The notes: generated by a model not told the origin, from the sequence alone. Counted from the stretch's first letter, positions 12,121 to 25,260 are shown. The stretch: DNA of 64,000 nucleotides from Gonapodya prolifera JEL478 (GCA_001574975.1 KQ965763.1:122765-186764), one strand, 5' to 3'. Translations and numbers: made by a program.

Positions 12121-12122
12121 AC

Positions 12123-15100
12123 TTACGCACTCCTCCCACCACCCACAAACGCCGCCGCGAGCGACTTCCACGTCCACTGCGCCGCTACTTGCTCCTCCTC
12201 GTCCGATGTAGGGTCCGCTTCGTGATCCTCCTCCCCTCCGTCCTCCATTGGCGCGAACGGCACCATCATTCCTGCAAGATTTGCCAGGCTAGCGATTTCG
12301 TCCTCCAAGGTGCTGGTACTGTCACGGTGTGCATGTGCACGGGAACTTGTGGCGGACTCGGTGGGACGTCTCGGGCTTGTAGGAACAACGAGAGGTGAGA
12401 AGTGCAGTGATACGTCGAGGGGTCCGAGCTGGGGTGGGCCGTCCAGCTTGGAAGCAGAAGCGACAGTGAGAGGCGAAGCGCTCACTGAGACGTCCGCGTT
12501 GGCCGAGTGTGGTGGACTGTCCAGCTCGGGAGCGACATGTTCAGGCGTTATTTCCAGGGTGGGACCGAATGGCGGCAGAACCGGTGGATCTTCGGCGATG
12601 GTCAGCGGAGCACCATGCGATGTCGCAGGTGCCGATGAAACCTCCAAGGGGCCTGGTTGAGGTTGCCCGTCCACTTTGAGAGCAACAGGCTCTGTCGTCA
12701 CTTGGGAATCTGCTGCTGGTAGCACAACTATTGGATCTGCCGCGATCCTTGGTGAAGCAATGCTCGATGATACAGACGTCGATGGTAGCTCCAAGGGAGC
12801 TCTCTGGCCAAGTGGACTGTCAACGTCCAGTTTGAGATCAGCGTGATCAGGCTCCTCCGGTACTTCTGGGTCGAATATTGACGCAACCAATGGCATTGAG
12901 ACCATGATTGGTGGAGCGAAAGACTGGGACGAATGGGATAAAGTAATGTCCAGGGGATCGAGCCGGGGTGGACTCTCCGGATTGAGAGCGTCTGAATTTG
13001 ACGCAAACAATGGATCTGCGGTTGCAGGCGTACTCAGTGGAGTATCACGCGGGGACGAAAGCGCCACTGTAATATCCAAGGAGGCGAGCTGTGGCGGATC
13101 ATCCAGGTTGGGAATGACCGGGTCTGGCGCCACTTGCGAGTTGGCTGGTGGAGCAGGAGCAACCGACGGATCTGTGTCGATGGTTGGCGTACCGTCGCCG
13201 GCGTCTTGTGACGGCATAAATGTCGACGACAAGTTCAAGGGCGCTAACTGCGGTGGACCATCCAATTCAAAAATGACAGGCACTGCCGGTGCCTCGAGGA
13301 CAGTCTCGCCGTGGGGCGCAACGAACGGCTCTGCAATGATTATTAACGGAGTGCCAGGCGGTGATTGCGATGCGGATGTGATCGAGGAGACTTCCAAGGG
13401 AGAAAGTTGGGGCGGACCGTCCGATGTGGGAGCGACAGGAGCGATACGAACAGGTTCTGCCGTCGTCGTCACTTGGGAATCTGTCGGTAGATTAGTGACC
13501 CATTCGTGAGTTGTTTGCTCCACAGCCAGTGGAACCAGCGACTCGACAACAGCGATGGGAGGAATCAATGGTGTCGAATCTGTTGTTGCCGCAACAAAAG
13601 ACTCTTTCGTCACGAGTGCCGGTGACAGCGGTGGCTGTGCGTGGGTCTCGGCAGCGAAGGGCACCGCGTGGACATTGTCTGTTGCATGCGCGTCGCCACC
13701 GTCGTGATCTGCACCCTCTTCCTCACGCTCCAAACTGATGTCAGAGTGCTCCGCATGCTCGACTGCGACGTTGAGTTCCTGGAACGACGTGTACTACCGT
13801 ATCACGAACGACGAAAAAACGATACATCACGCAACCGCACACTCCACTCCCTCCCTTCACCCAACTCACCCCAACATCCCCTCCACTGGCACTCTCCACC
13901 CTGGCAACAGCCACCCTTACCGCCGCCGCTCCCATATTACACTCCACGAGTCCGAACTCCGTGACCGTGCACGCGCCCGCAATGGGCACAAGCGATACGA
14001 CGCTCTCGGAGCGGCGCCAGGTCGCGCCGGAGGATGATGGGGCGTCGACGTCGATGTCGACGTTGGCGGGCTCGGTGATGGAGATGATGTCGAAGTTTAA
14101 TTGGAGCTCTTCCTCCGCCTCGTCATCCGTGGTGTTTGTCTGGGGATTTGTGCCGGTAATCACGGGCACCATCTCGAGGACCGCTTCTGCGGCAGGCGCA
14201 GCTCCATTTGCGTCGTGATCCTCGGGGATTGTTGACCATTCTGATGTTGAAGATTTGTCATCGCTCTCGCTGTCTTCCGTGGACGCAGCCAAATCCCGGG
14301 CAGCCGGTGCCGTGTATTGTGGCAGTGTGGCATGATGAGTGCGACGATCAGTCTCGCGATGATCCACGATCTCTACAACGCCGTAATTTGTTGGGACAGG
14401 CGACTCCGTACCTCCGATCGTCGTTGCCCAACTGCTGCTTCCTGACTCCATCGACGACCTCCCAGCAGCCATCTCACCCCACAACAGGGCGCTCTTCTTG
14501 ACCGGTCCTTCAACTGGACCAGTCGGTTTCCACTCCATCCTGGCTCCCTTGGCGACCAATGACCCCATGACGCCCAGCCCTGGCCACTTTAAGCGCACTT
14601 CCACGGCGGCTTGGTCTCTTCCCACCGGATGCACGATCTGCACCACGCCTCCCTTCAAATTCACCTCGACCACGTAGTCTTCCGTCGGACACACCAACTT
14701 GTGTCCGTCCCACCGCGTCAAGGTCCCTCCCGTACCGGACGCAAGGTGCAGTGCGTTGGGGAACCGCACAGTCCAGAACCACCTGGTCTGCTCCCACTCC
14801 CGTCTTGTCCACAAGCGAGCCCCAATGGCCCAATTGGCCACGCGCCACTCCACAGGGCCATTAACAAGTCCGATAGAACCTCGTTGGGAAAGCAAGGCGC
14901 GCACGACGTCCCCTCTGCGCCTCAAGACCGCCAGCGCCAAGGGGCCCTCGCACTCGACGGCGTCCTCGCGCCACTCCCATGCAGGTCTTCCGTTTTCGGG
15001 CGTGGCAGCGTCGTCGACACGTACGCGGGCACGTAGGACGACTATCTTCCGTGCGCGTGGGCTTGCACCTGCAGCCAACATGCGACTGATTTCGGAGATG

Positions 15101-15156
15101 TGCCCGCCGGATTCGATTGCTGCGATGAGCTGGGCATTCTGCGCGGTGCGATCCAT
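12123..15156 (-). CDS. Large repeat-rich protein with ankyrin-like N-terminus
   Basis: Two exons: 15156 down to about 13817 (donor GTGAGT after a GDVG codon run) and about 13766 down to 12123. The N-terminus starts MDRTAQNAQLIAAIESGG and has two ankyrin-like helical pairs (ISRMLAAGASP; LALAVLRRRGDVVRALL). A central beta-rich region (WTRREWEQTRWFWTV, EDYVVEVNLKGG) is followed by an acidic, disordered part. The second exon is almost wholly composed of degenerate 50-60-residue repeats with the core DGPPQLxPLD. The C-terminus ends in an acidic patch and a short helix. A GTAAGT overlaps the stop, so a further short exon is possible. Function unknown. Confidence 0.75.
12410..13440 (-). repeat. Degenerate DGPPQLxPLD protein repeat (about 8 units)
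   Basis: Within the preceding CDS the core recurs about eight times: DGPPQLSPLEVS, DGPPQLAPLNLS, DDPPQLASLDIT, ESPPRLDPLDIT, DSPLGQRAPLEL, DGQPQPGPLEVS, DSPPHSANADVS and DGPPQLGPLDVS. The units are 40-60 residues apart and each is followed by a Ser/Thr/Pro-rich spacer with I(A/T)xDP-like segments. The cores are diverged, so the array is old rather than a recent slippage product. Confidence 0.75.
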
Positions 15157-15482
15157 GGTGACCAGGTCGTGGCGAGGGGAGTGGCAGACGCGAACTTTGA
15201 GTGGCGCTGGAGTGTTCGGAAGGCGGCGCTCGAACGATTCTTGCGTGCTGTGGACAGGTCATGGGAGGGTATTCCCTTTCTACCGCTCAGCCCAAAAAGG
15301 GAAGCACCGGCCCATATTCATGGTGGCTGAAAGTTTTTTGAATCAGTATTTGGTCTTGATTTTGGTGGCACGCCTTGGCCCACCAGGGGACTTGATTTTT
15401 TAGCGACCTCGCAAAGCCTCGTTTTTCTGGGTGACTAGTGTCCGTATTACGCCTTGGTTATACAGGGCGTATCTACAATAGT

Positions 15483-18400
15483 CTAGAAGTACAGTGATGC
15501 TGAAATTCACGTGGGTGTTTGGCGACTGTGAGCAAGTGGACACTCTGAAACAAACAACACATACCCGCGAAAACAATGTCACGTTTGATCATCTGCGCAG
15601 CCTCTTCCATCTTTTTGTACAGTGAGGTGTCTCCAATCGCCCGGGCGGCGCCTCGCACTTCTCGGCAGGTTTCGTCAAGGCGAACAATGCAGCGAACAAT
15701 CGATCCTGCGTGATTGGAACACATCGAACAACGTCAGAGACTCCATCAAAAAAACTGGTCATCGCATGCAACGTACCTTCAGCAACGTCCGTCAGCTCCG
15801 TAATCCCCATAAACGACGTCCCCTTTGCCCACTCATACACCGCCTCCACCAGCCCAAACTTGAGCTTATCCCTCAAAAACTCATCCACGGCAATATCAAG
15901 CCCGCACGACCGTTGAATCTCGGCGACTTTCGTAGCCACTTCCACGACGTGCTTGACGGCGGCCTCCATCTTGGGGTTCAAGTTTGGTACCACGTCGCTC
16001 TTTTCCTGAAACACAAAGACGGAAAGAAGGGCGACGATTTCGGCGGGTTCGAAGTCGGCGAAGAAGTTGTCAAAGATCAACTCCGTCATGATGAGTTCGT
16101 CGGCGGTATTGATCTGGTTTGAAAAGACAAATTTGCATGTGCTATGCCACAGCTGATGACGGTCCTTTATCTCCCCACTTACCTCACAAGCCACTCGCCC
16201 CTTCAACACCACCGTCCCACCCTGTCCCACTTCATTCTCCCCCGCCAAACACCCCATCTTTTTAAGCACCTCAACTCTCTGCTGATAATCCGGCAACAGT
16301 TCCAAATTCTGGTCCGAAATCGTATGCGCCAGTCGGACAAGTTGGTCCTTGAGCGCGCGCCGCTGGTGAAGGCGACCGTAGTGGTCGACGAGGTCCGGGC
16401 ACCGCGTGCATTGGAACGTGGAGTTCGTGATTTTGGTGAGGACAGAGGCCCTGTCGCGGTATTTTTCTTGGAAGTCGAGGTCGCGGATTTTGGAGAAGTC
16501 GTATTCGGGAATACCGGCTACGTTGGTGGTATTAGAGCAAGGTACAACAAACCTGAAGCGACGAACTAAAGTCACCTTGCATATCCGAAATTTCCCTTCC
16601 TTTCCGCCACAACTGTCTCGCAATCGCATCATACTCTTCTTGCGCATCCTTCGGCCTGACACTCATCACAGCGTCCGCATCAACCGAAATCGTCGCAGCC
16701 GTAACAATCGCAATATCGAGCAAGCCAATCGTAAGCAGCGACCCCGCAATGGCCGACTCTTTTGGGAGGGATAAAGACGCGACGGGCATGGGTGGACGTT
16801 CGGTCTTGTAAGCGTCGGAAGCCGAGTGGTCCAGGAGGGCTAGAACGGTGACTTCTTTTCCGGAACTCGTTGTGGGCGCGCCTTTTTGCGTCACGACGCG
16901 TAATACGACTGCCAGGGTGTTTCGGTAGAACTAAAATATCCACGTTTGAGAACATGGTTGACTGACAATGGTGGCTTCGGAGGTAAAAAACTCACCGCGT
17001 TGTTTACGAGCACAACTCGACCTGCTGCAAGTGACTTGAGCCCAACGGGACTTCTGCCCACCCAATCCATCACGGCGAGTCCCGACTCTAACAAGCGTTT
17101 CCCAAGATCAAAGTACTGAAAGACAAGGAAGTAGCGGTCAACAACACAATATTTGAGCGTGCTCGCTTTACACAGATTCACCTGCTCGAGATCCGGCTCA
17201 CAAATAGCACAATCAACTCCCACATCCGCCGCATTCGATCGTGTCGCCTTAAGCGCTGCCTCATACTCCCTTTGTTGTTCCGGGAGACTTCGTTGGGTGG
17301 CGTTCTCCGAGAACGACCGCCGAATCATTTCTTCCACTTTGAGAGACTCTACGCGGAGGAGGTTGAGGATCATGGTGTAGGTGAGGCGGAATTGAGATAC
17401 GAGTTTTGTGGGAGTGCCGAGGATCATTTTGGATAGGGTGGCGGACTATACGAGGTGAGGCAAACGGTATGGGAAGAGTCCTCGAAAACCGCATTACTTC
17501 GGAGCAGTACTCACATCAGGCACTTCATCCCCAGCGCAAACAATGATGACCGTCCCTGTTTGATCCAGTCCTCGGCGACCCGCTCGACCAGACATCTGGG
17601 TGTACTCCCCTGCAAGTTGAGTACGCCACGTTTTATAACCAACAATGAGATCAGTCCAACGCTGTTGTACTGACCTGGAAGCAGCTCCCTGAAGTTCTTC
17701 CCATCCGGTTTCCTCAGGCCCGAAAAGACTACAGTTCGCGCCGGCATATTGACCCCCATGGCGAACGTTTCCGTCGCGAAGAGAACTTTGACAAGACCTC
17801 GCGAGAACAAGATCTCGACGACCTCTTTGACGATGGGGAGCAGCCCACCGTGGTGCACCGCAATGCCTCGAAGAAGAAGGTCCCGGATTCTGAGAAGTTG
17901 AGGGAGGTTCCGATCCGTTCCTGTGCATTGAGCGATTTGATTAATTTCCAAGATACGTGCGCGACTCTCACTGGAGGTCACACATACCTTTCAACCTCCC
18001 CACACTCCGCTCCCAAAAAACATGTACCTCGCTCTTCTCCTGCGCCCCTCCGCTCAAATCCATCCTCCCCAGGCCCTCCGCGAAATCATCACACTTCTTC
18101 TTACTGAACGTGAACACCACGCACGGCAGCAAGTCCTTTTTACGAAGGTGGGTGATCAGCTGAGGAAGGACGGTCTTTGCCCGCTCCGACGTTAGCTCGC
18201 CCGGACGGGACGCGCCATACCGCACAGGTGCCGAGAAGGATGGCGCTCCACCTCGTCCTGCACCACGACCTCCTCTCGCGTTAGGACCGGCTCCACGTTG
18301 AGGTCCTCCTCTCCCGCGCGCCGCTGCGGCCATGGCCTGCTCTGCAGCAATACGCTCTCTCTTCTCCTTCTCCTTCTGCGCCCCACTAGCGGCCTCTCGA

Positions 18401-20606
18401 GCGGCCGAATGAGAGGCTGTAAGGAACTGCTTTTGCGAGTTGACGATTTTGAATACTTCGCCGGTCCCGGCCTGGCCTGCACTGGAGACAAAGAGGTGGT
18501 GTTCGAGGGGAACGGGTCGGTGGAATGTGGAAATGACGTAGAGGGGGCGGCCTTTGGTGCGGCTAAGAACGACACGCCGGCATCAGTGAACATTCGTCCA
18601 AAACCAAGCTGCCGACGATACTCACCCCACCCAGTCTGCGAATTCTCGGGCATTGGGTACCGTTGCTGAGAGCAAGATGATATTGACGTGCGCCGGAAGC
18701 ATAATGATGACTTCTTCCCAGACGACGCCTCGCTGGATAAGGGACAGGTCAGAACACCATTATGGGAATGTAACAGACTGACAATCACCTCCGCATCGTT
18801 CAAATAATGACACTCGTCAAACACCACCCACTCCACATCTCTCACCAGATCCGCCCCGCGGTACAGCATACTCCTCAAAATCTCGGTCGTCATCACGAGA
18901 CATCCTGCCTCCGGACGAATTTGCACGTCTCCCGTGAGAATCCCAACGTTTTCTTCACCGAACGTTTTCCTAAATTCCCTGAACTTCTGATTGCTCAGCG
19001 CCTTGATGGGGCTCGTGTACACACAACGTGTGACATGCGCAAGGCACATTGCAACAGCGTACTCGGCCACCACAGTTTTTCCGGCCGACGTATGGGCCGC
19101 CACAAAGACGGACTCGCCACGTTCCAGGCGGTACACGGCGTGCAGCTGGAACGGGTCCAATTTGAACGGGAAGGAGTGCGCGAGCACAGGTACGACTCGG
19201 GAGAAGTCGGGGATTGGTTGTGTGATGTCGACGTGGCGAGCGAAAGAGGTGGAGGACGGGGCGGTGGGAGTAGAGGTGATGGCGATAGAGGATTTGAGGG
19301 AGAGGGGCTGGCAAGCAATATTAGTCAACCCAAGATTTAAGTGTGGTGACGTGGAGAAGGTATTGCTGGGATCACTCACCAGATCCGGTATAATCGCATC
19401 CATATCGTCCTTGCCCGTAGCTTGTGCTTCGCCATTACCATTCTCGTGCGGCACGTCCTTCTCCCCAGAAGGCATCTTTTGATCCGTCTCTGTCTCGACC
19501 GCCGGCTCCTCCAAATCAGCAAACATATACAGCCCGGCTTCAGATATAATTGACGCAAGGGTCATCGGGGCCGACTTAGACGATCCTTTCCGAGGACACG
19601 TCGTTAAATTGCAGTCCACCGGCAACAATAAAAACCACCTCAGTGACTCACCCCCCGACCCGAACGTCATCCCCCTCGGAAATCCGGGCGGTACTTCTAG
19701 CAGGTCCCCTTCTACCCACGGGTCCTTTCCTGTATCCAATTCGTCGCCGTCATCGTCCTCAGTTAGCGCCACCGTCTCCATTCCCCCGAAAGCAAACGGA
19801 ACGTTCGTGGAGCTGCCCCGGACGTACTTGGATGGGTCCCCGGGAGGACGGTGAAGCGAGGTGGATGTTCTGGAGGAGGTTGAGGCCGGAGGGTGGTAGA
19901 CCTGGTCCACGAATGTGGGTAGTAAATATGAACCACCTCGTTTCTAAAGCGACGGTCGAAATACTGGCACGCACCTCTTCAAACGACGTCAAATCCACCT
20001 CTCCCGTCCGTTTGTCCCTTCCCAACACGACCTCGACCGCCTGCGGGGACACGTCCCAATCGAAACAGGCCCCGTAGTCCGGCTCCCTCTCTATGATCCT
20101 ACCCGCGAGGTCCCTTGAGTCTCCGGTAAGCTCTGTTCGGTGGGAATATCGCTCACCTCTGCGCCTTGTCCAGGAACCACCCAGGCAACGTCCGTGGTGG
20201 TGTGAGGTATCGTTCAACGAGACCTTCGAGAGGGTCGTCCAGGCCGGGAGGAAGAGGCCCCAGGCCGATAGGAAGCTAGACGGCGAATAAAATCGGTGTT
20301 CGTCTGTTGCCGTGGACACGAAATCGCCACTCACATCCGTCACATCCCTCAACAGCGCTTCCGGGCCCTCTTCCCCCCCATCCTCGCCCACTGCACGCGA
20401 GGGATCCCTTTTAGGCACGACGCGAACATGTCCTGTGACTCCCGTGGAAAAGAAATCGAAAGGGATTGCGTTGGTCGTGTCGATCGCTAAAGTAGAAGGA
20501 ATTCGACTGTGGGCGACGTGTGTAAAGGAATGAAAACGAGGGACTTACACTCGGGAGTGTCTTGTTCGGCGGATTCGAGCTCGGCGAGGAAGGTGTCGAT
20601 GTCCAT
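15483..20606 (-). CDS. SKI2: SKI2-like DExH RNA helicase (Ski complex)
   Basis: Cytoplasmic 3'-5' RNA helicase that feeds mRNA to the exosome with Ski3/Ski8. The start is at 20606 ([19 protein letters not shown]) and there are many introns. Seen in order: the N-terminal arm (FAFGGMETV), PFKLDPFQ, Walker [37 protein letters not shown], motif II DECH (family usually DEVH), [19 protein letters not shown], an RG-rich linker, [49 protein letters not shown], arch/winged-helix sequence (ILNLLRVE), and the tail RLDETCREV...IKRDIVFA. The last exon (15483-15499) restores the family ending as ASLYF after a 65-nt intron. Identification is very secure; individual exon borders were not all fixed. Confidence 0.93.
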
Positions 20607-20908
20607 GTGTGTGCGAGGTGTGTTTTTTTGTGAAGTGTAGTCCTACTCTATGAATGAAATGTCTGAACATGCAGGACATTTATACGAATGGGACAGTTCT
20701 TATGCGAGGAATCATCAGAATTTATTGTGTAAAAAATCAAACATAGGATGATTCAAGTGCCGACATAAACAACAAATTATCAAACAAGTAACGCACGAAC
20801 CCCTTCCAATTGAATTCCAAGTGAAAAATACCACCAATACGATGCCGCGACATGCACCTCCCTCTCTCCCCGTTACCCTCCACTCCCACCCCGGCGACAG
20901 CGCCTCCA

Positions 20909-22431
20909 TCATATACACGGAACGCCCCACTCCTGCCCCCTCAAGACCGCCGCGCTCCACAAGACCATATTAGCGTCCTCTAACGAAAGCGTGCGCACGT
21001 CGATGCTGGGAAGCATGGCGAGGCGCATTTCGGCGGCGTGGAGTATGTCGTATGGTGAGGGGATGCCTTGCAGTCCGGGGGCGGAAGTCGTGGTGTCGAA
21101 CGGTGCAGATTGCAAGACGGGGAAGTGCGAGGCGCTGAATGTCGGGATTGGAGCGATCGGGGGGAGTGTCGGTAGGGACGGGGAGGGCAGAGGCGCAGCG
21201 ATGGGAAGCGACACGGGGAAAGCTGGGAACGGGACCGGGGAGGGTGCCGACTGGTTCGTGAGCGCATGATCCTCCTGGGCCAAGGGTGTCGGGAGAAGAC
21301 TTGGTGCCTCGAGCCTCGGCGACCTGTATCCAACGGTGAGATAGCCCTCCGCCGGCGGTCCAGTCAGTTCGGAGCCCTTCAGAGGAGACCCGATCTTGCG
21401 TGCATGGGAGCGGTGGTGGGCTTTGATAGCGTCAAGGCGGTGGGATCTGACGGGGCATAAGGGGATCGGGCAGGAGAAAGGTCTGAAGGGAGTGTGTGAG
21501 GAAAGAAGTGAGATGGTGGGACGAACGAAGACATATATGCAGTTTCGACTCACCGATAGTTGTCTGTGCACAATGGGAGGATTGGTGAGTGTAGTGGAGA
21601 ACATACGGGACAGAGCAACAAATGAGAAAATGCAAATTGCAAACAACAGCACACAAACCTCACCATGCAACCTCCGATGACGGTTCAAACCCCATGCAGA
21701 AAAAAACGTCTTTTGGCAGCCTTCATGCGGACCTGCGATGTTGAGAACGACCGACATGTCACAAGAAGTAAGGAAGTGAGATCGTGGACTGTTGGTGGCA
21801 AGGATTCATGTACTCACAGAAGTATTTGGGCTGCTTCGGGGTCCCTTCAGGCCCGGCAGGAGGAGTGTTCGGAAGATTTGATGGGCGAGAACGTGGAGTG
21901 GGTGGGAGAGAGCATTTCAGGATAGGAACACCTGCGGATTGTGTATGGGACATTTAGTGAGCGGGAGTTTGACAGGAATCCAACAAATAGACTTGAGATG
22001 GACGTATGCTCACCATTGAGAAAGCCGTCTACGTTTGGTGACTCTGGTGCGACAGTCTCTCGATGGTACATGTTTCCTTCCAACACCGTCCGGTACAAGC
22101 TGCTCTCCCCGGCGCACCTTGACTCGTACACGGAGCCGGCTCCCGACTCTCCCAAGCTGGGCGCTGAGGACATGTCGGAGAGTCCCGAGGGAGACACGCA
22201 GGGCGGTGACATGAGTGCGAGAGCGGCCCACGGATTGACAGGATTGAAGTTGAAGGCGGCAGGGGATTGCTTGTACGCGGCCGGAGCGAATGAAAAGTAG
22301 TCTACAAAGTCCGTCCCAGGTGTGCCCGACGACATGTGGGTGGATGCAGTGTTGATTGGCGGTGAGCAGGGGAATCCGGGGAATCCGGGAAGGACGAAGG
22401 TCGGCTTGCGGGAGTTGAATTTGGATGTCAT
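20909..22431 (-). CDS. Two-finger C2H2 zinc-finger protein with micro-exon
   Basis: Exons: 22014-22431, 21818-21931, 21664-21732, 21554-21563 (10 nt) and about 21498 to 20909. The N-terminal 150 residues are Ser/Pro/Gly-rich. Finger 1 is KYFCPHEGCQKTFFSAWGL then NRHRRLH, its first Cys codon being split by an intron. The 10-nt exon supplies the linker residues between the fingers, and finger 2 is FSCPIPLCPVRSHRLDAIKAH then HRSH. The tail is Pro-rich and ends in a short helix (DANMVLWSAAVLRGQ). Without the micro-exon the two fingers are out of frame, which is the argument for it. A probable transcription factor with unknown targets; paralogue of the gene at 8.5-9.7 kb. Confidence 0.78.
21554..21563 (-). 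other. 10-nt micro-exon
   Basis: Flanked by CAG acceptor (21564-21566) and GTGAGT donor (21548-21553) on the minus strand. It converts phase 1 to phase 2 and links the two zinc fingers as RLH-DNY-RPFSC. No other acceptor/donor pair in the gap restores the frame. Confidence 0.65.
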
Positions 22432-23334
22432 GTTCGATTGCGAGAGTGCTGACTGACTAGTAAGTCGATGCCAGGGGATCGACGCTCAGATAAAAGCTCG
22501 CAGTAAAGATGTTCCACTCGGATATCCCAGGTCCGGCTCCCCTAATCTCTTAGCAAGAGGAACATTCGCATCGCCCCATGTATTCCTTTTAAAATTTATC
22601 GGGCAATTTAATTACACACCGCAATGCTTGGTTGACATGACTATCCTTTTCCTACCTCGTCTCCGGAGATGACCAACGGGTGCTGGGTGTTGCTCCTCGG
22701 CTCCTCCTTGTGCTGGTCCTATTTCATCGAGGGATATTCTCCCAAACGAGCGCACAAGAAAACTCCGAAGCAGGAATTTAAGACCATCGAATGGTATAAC
22801 AAGCTGTGACGCTTTGATTGGGCGTCTCATGCTCGTTGCCTGTATCAGATGTTTGCTAATTGGCCGAAGGGCTTGACATATGCTCACCAAACAGTCTTAG
22901 CAATCCTCAACAAACAACACCGATTCTCCCCGAAGCATTTCAATTAAATAATGCAATTTCCTGGAGTATCATTCATTATTGTAACACACCAAAAGACTGA
23001 ATTTCGACGCTGGGTGTGTCAGCCATATTTTTCAAACAATGGCCTGGAACATTAACCTATCAGTAGCGAAAAACACGCGATGCATCGCTTTGCCGCCATC
23101 GCGCTCCAATGGTTGCGGATTCCAACCTGACCTCACGACTACCGAATCTGCATTCCCTGCGAGTTCCGCGATTCCGACAACAGGAAAAGACCACGAAAAT
23201 GGTTCGTCGTCTTTTCCATTCATTTTTTGGGTGCGGGCCGTCGGGGGCGTGTGGATTCCTCCTCAGAAGGTTTTGTGTGTGGAAATCACTTTTGGTCGGC
23301 CGGCCAATCATTACGCAAGCAACTGTAATATGTT
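22432..23334. other. Intergenic region, no gene seen
   Basis: Upstream flank of the C2H2 gene followed by sequence of ordinary composition. Short frames occur at 22612-22890 (minus) and 23039-23522 (plus), but none has a recognisable domain, intron chain or codon pattern like its neighbours. CpG is present at normal density up to about 23330. Confidence 0.5.
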
Positions 23335-25260
23335 ATGAACTGCAACCTCATCTCACTCATAAACCTGGTATGAGGAAGATGGAATATGAATATCTCATAT
23401 ACTACCAAACCAGTAGCAAAGTTTCAGATACGTCATTCCCCAAAAAGGTGGTTCTGTCTTGTATTGAAGTGGTAGCAATGAAAAGTTGTTGGCCAAACTC
23501 TAGCATCATGTTACATCCCTGAGGCATACCTTTGGTTGCATGACATATTCTGTGTACTAAATTCATATTGTATCCCCTTGTTCCTTGGGCAGAGTCTTCT
23601 TCTAAGTTGTGACAGTAAGAGCTAAGGAGACTTGTACTTACAACTGTCTCACTATACAAAACTTGGCCACAAAAGTTTTCATGGCATTATAAGATACAAG
23701 AGAAACAGCTGATCATTAAATGAAATGTGATGATTCTTGTGAGCTTTGGATAGTGTGATGATGTCATGACTAAAAAATTTCAGAGACACCTGTGACCTAA
23801 GATTCTGAATATCAAGACAAATGAATAAACCTCATGTCATCATATTTTGTGGACTTTGCATGACGGATGAATATATTACATAATTAGGTCCACACAAAAG
23901 TTGATTGATCTGCATTGTTTCTTGGAAAAAGAGATACTGCATTGGAATTACACTTGCTAGCTTGATGCCATGAATGTGTTCACATGGCACTGAAGTACTG
24001 AAGTCAAACATGAGCTCACCATGAACAAATATGATTTTTATGTGATAGCAAGAGTACGTCAGCCTGGAGTATCTGATTATGCAGGGCTTGATCACCAAAC
24101 TTGTCAGTGTACACAGAGATGTTGCAAGATTAACTAAAAGGATCAAAGTATTCTTCTGGGCTCTGTATGATTTGATGATGACAAAACAGATGAACAATAA
24201 ACAGGGGAATTTCAACAACAGCACAAATGGATAAAGTGTATGGCATTAGCTCATGATCTTTAAATGGCATACAAATGACGTAATCAAGTCCACACCAAAA
24301 TATCAGTCTCACAACATCCACACACATTGGTCAAGGAAGCACCATAAAGAAAGTACATGTACAAGCTTCACCCAATGTTTGCATTCACAGTTTAACATTG
24401 AGTTTGTGAATTTCAGTGAGAAGGGAGAAGGCAGGGAGTATGTTTAACAAATTGCCAGAATTGCTCATGAGATAAAATAACTCCCAATTACATAAAGTTT
24501 CTATTTCCAATGTTTATTCCAAAATCCATTTGTACCAAGCTGACAATCAAACACTGCTGCATTATGGCAGAACTGACTTTTGTCCAAAAACAATATCAAA
24601 AGGTGAAACATGCATTGGAGAACTATTCACACTCAGTACTATGTGGTTGTATCACATTCATATTTGCACAGTTCTTGGACTGACTTTGAAATGTGTAATG
24701 TCACTTTGCAAATAAATGAACAACACTGGCAACTCTGAACACATGTGCAGCTACACTGAGTCACCTGCTCAATGCTCATTTGTCTCAGCAAAGAAGAGCA
24801 GCTAATTCATTGGTGTGAAACCATGGCATGTCAAAAGATCATATGATCAAGCACATTTGGAAGGAATGTTCCACATTTGAAATCAGCAAAGTGAAATGAC
24901 TGACATGATCTATATGACCCTGTGTTACAGTTGCTAAGTCAACTCAAACTTTTCTCCAAAAATTACTAGTCCCAAGTCAATGAGTTGTTGAGCTCAAGAC
25001 TTGAATGCCACTGGCAGTGTATTTGCTAAAGGGTTACAAATGTTTAACTCAAGCTTGTACAGTAGTGCAGATCAGAGTGCGCCTTGTACATGGACAAATG
25101 AGTATGACAACAGTCAGTAGACAGTCATCCAGACCTGGCAGTACAAAATAGGGTCTAGATGGAAGCCAGACAATTTGTGAGCAAAGTCGTAGTGACTTCA
25201 GCTTCATAGAAAATAAAGAGACTCCTGAAAATGTCAGAAATTTTGGTGAGTTTGAAAGGT
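23335..25260. other. CpG-depleted AT-rich block
   Basis: About 1.9 kb with a composition unlike the rest of the window: AT-rich, almost free of CpG (only a handful seen), and rich in TpG and CpA. No frame longer than about 130 codons and no splice-site pattern was found. A related short stretch occurs twice (near 23885, AGGTCCACACAAAAG, and near 24285, AAGTCCACACCAAAA). The edges are abrupt on both sides. This looks like non-coding DNA mutated through CpG deamination, perhaps an old methylated repeat, or a block of foreign origin. Confidence 0.7.

Noticed and set aside
12904-13509. 200-codon plus-strand frame in the DGPPQL repeat gene
   Set aside because: Antisense shadow of the repeat-rich exon; Gly/Ser-rich, no start context or domain.
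15500-15564. A 20-nt intron (GTATGT...TTTCAG) near the SKI2 end
   Set aside because: Too short to splice; a 65-nt intron using the later CAG gives the family C-terminus ASLYF and fits local intron sizes.
23335-25260. CpG-poor block as an intact transposon or viral insertion
   Set aside because: No transposase, reverse transcriptase or terminal repeats could be seen; only the composition is abnormal.
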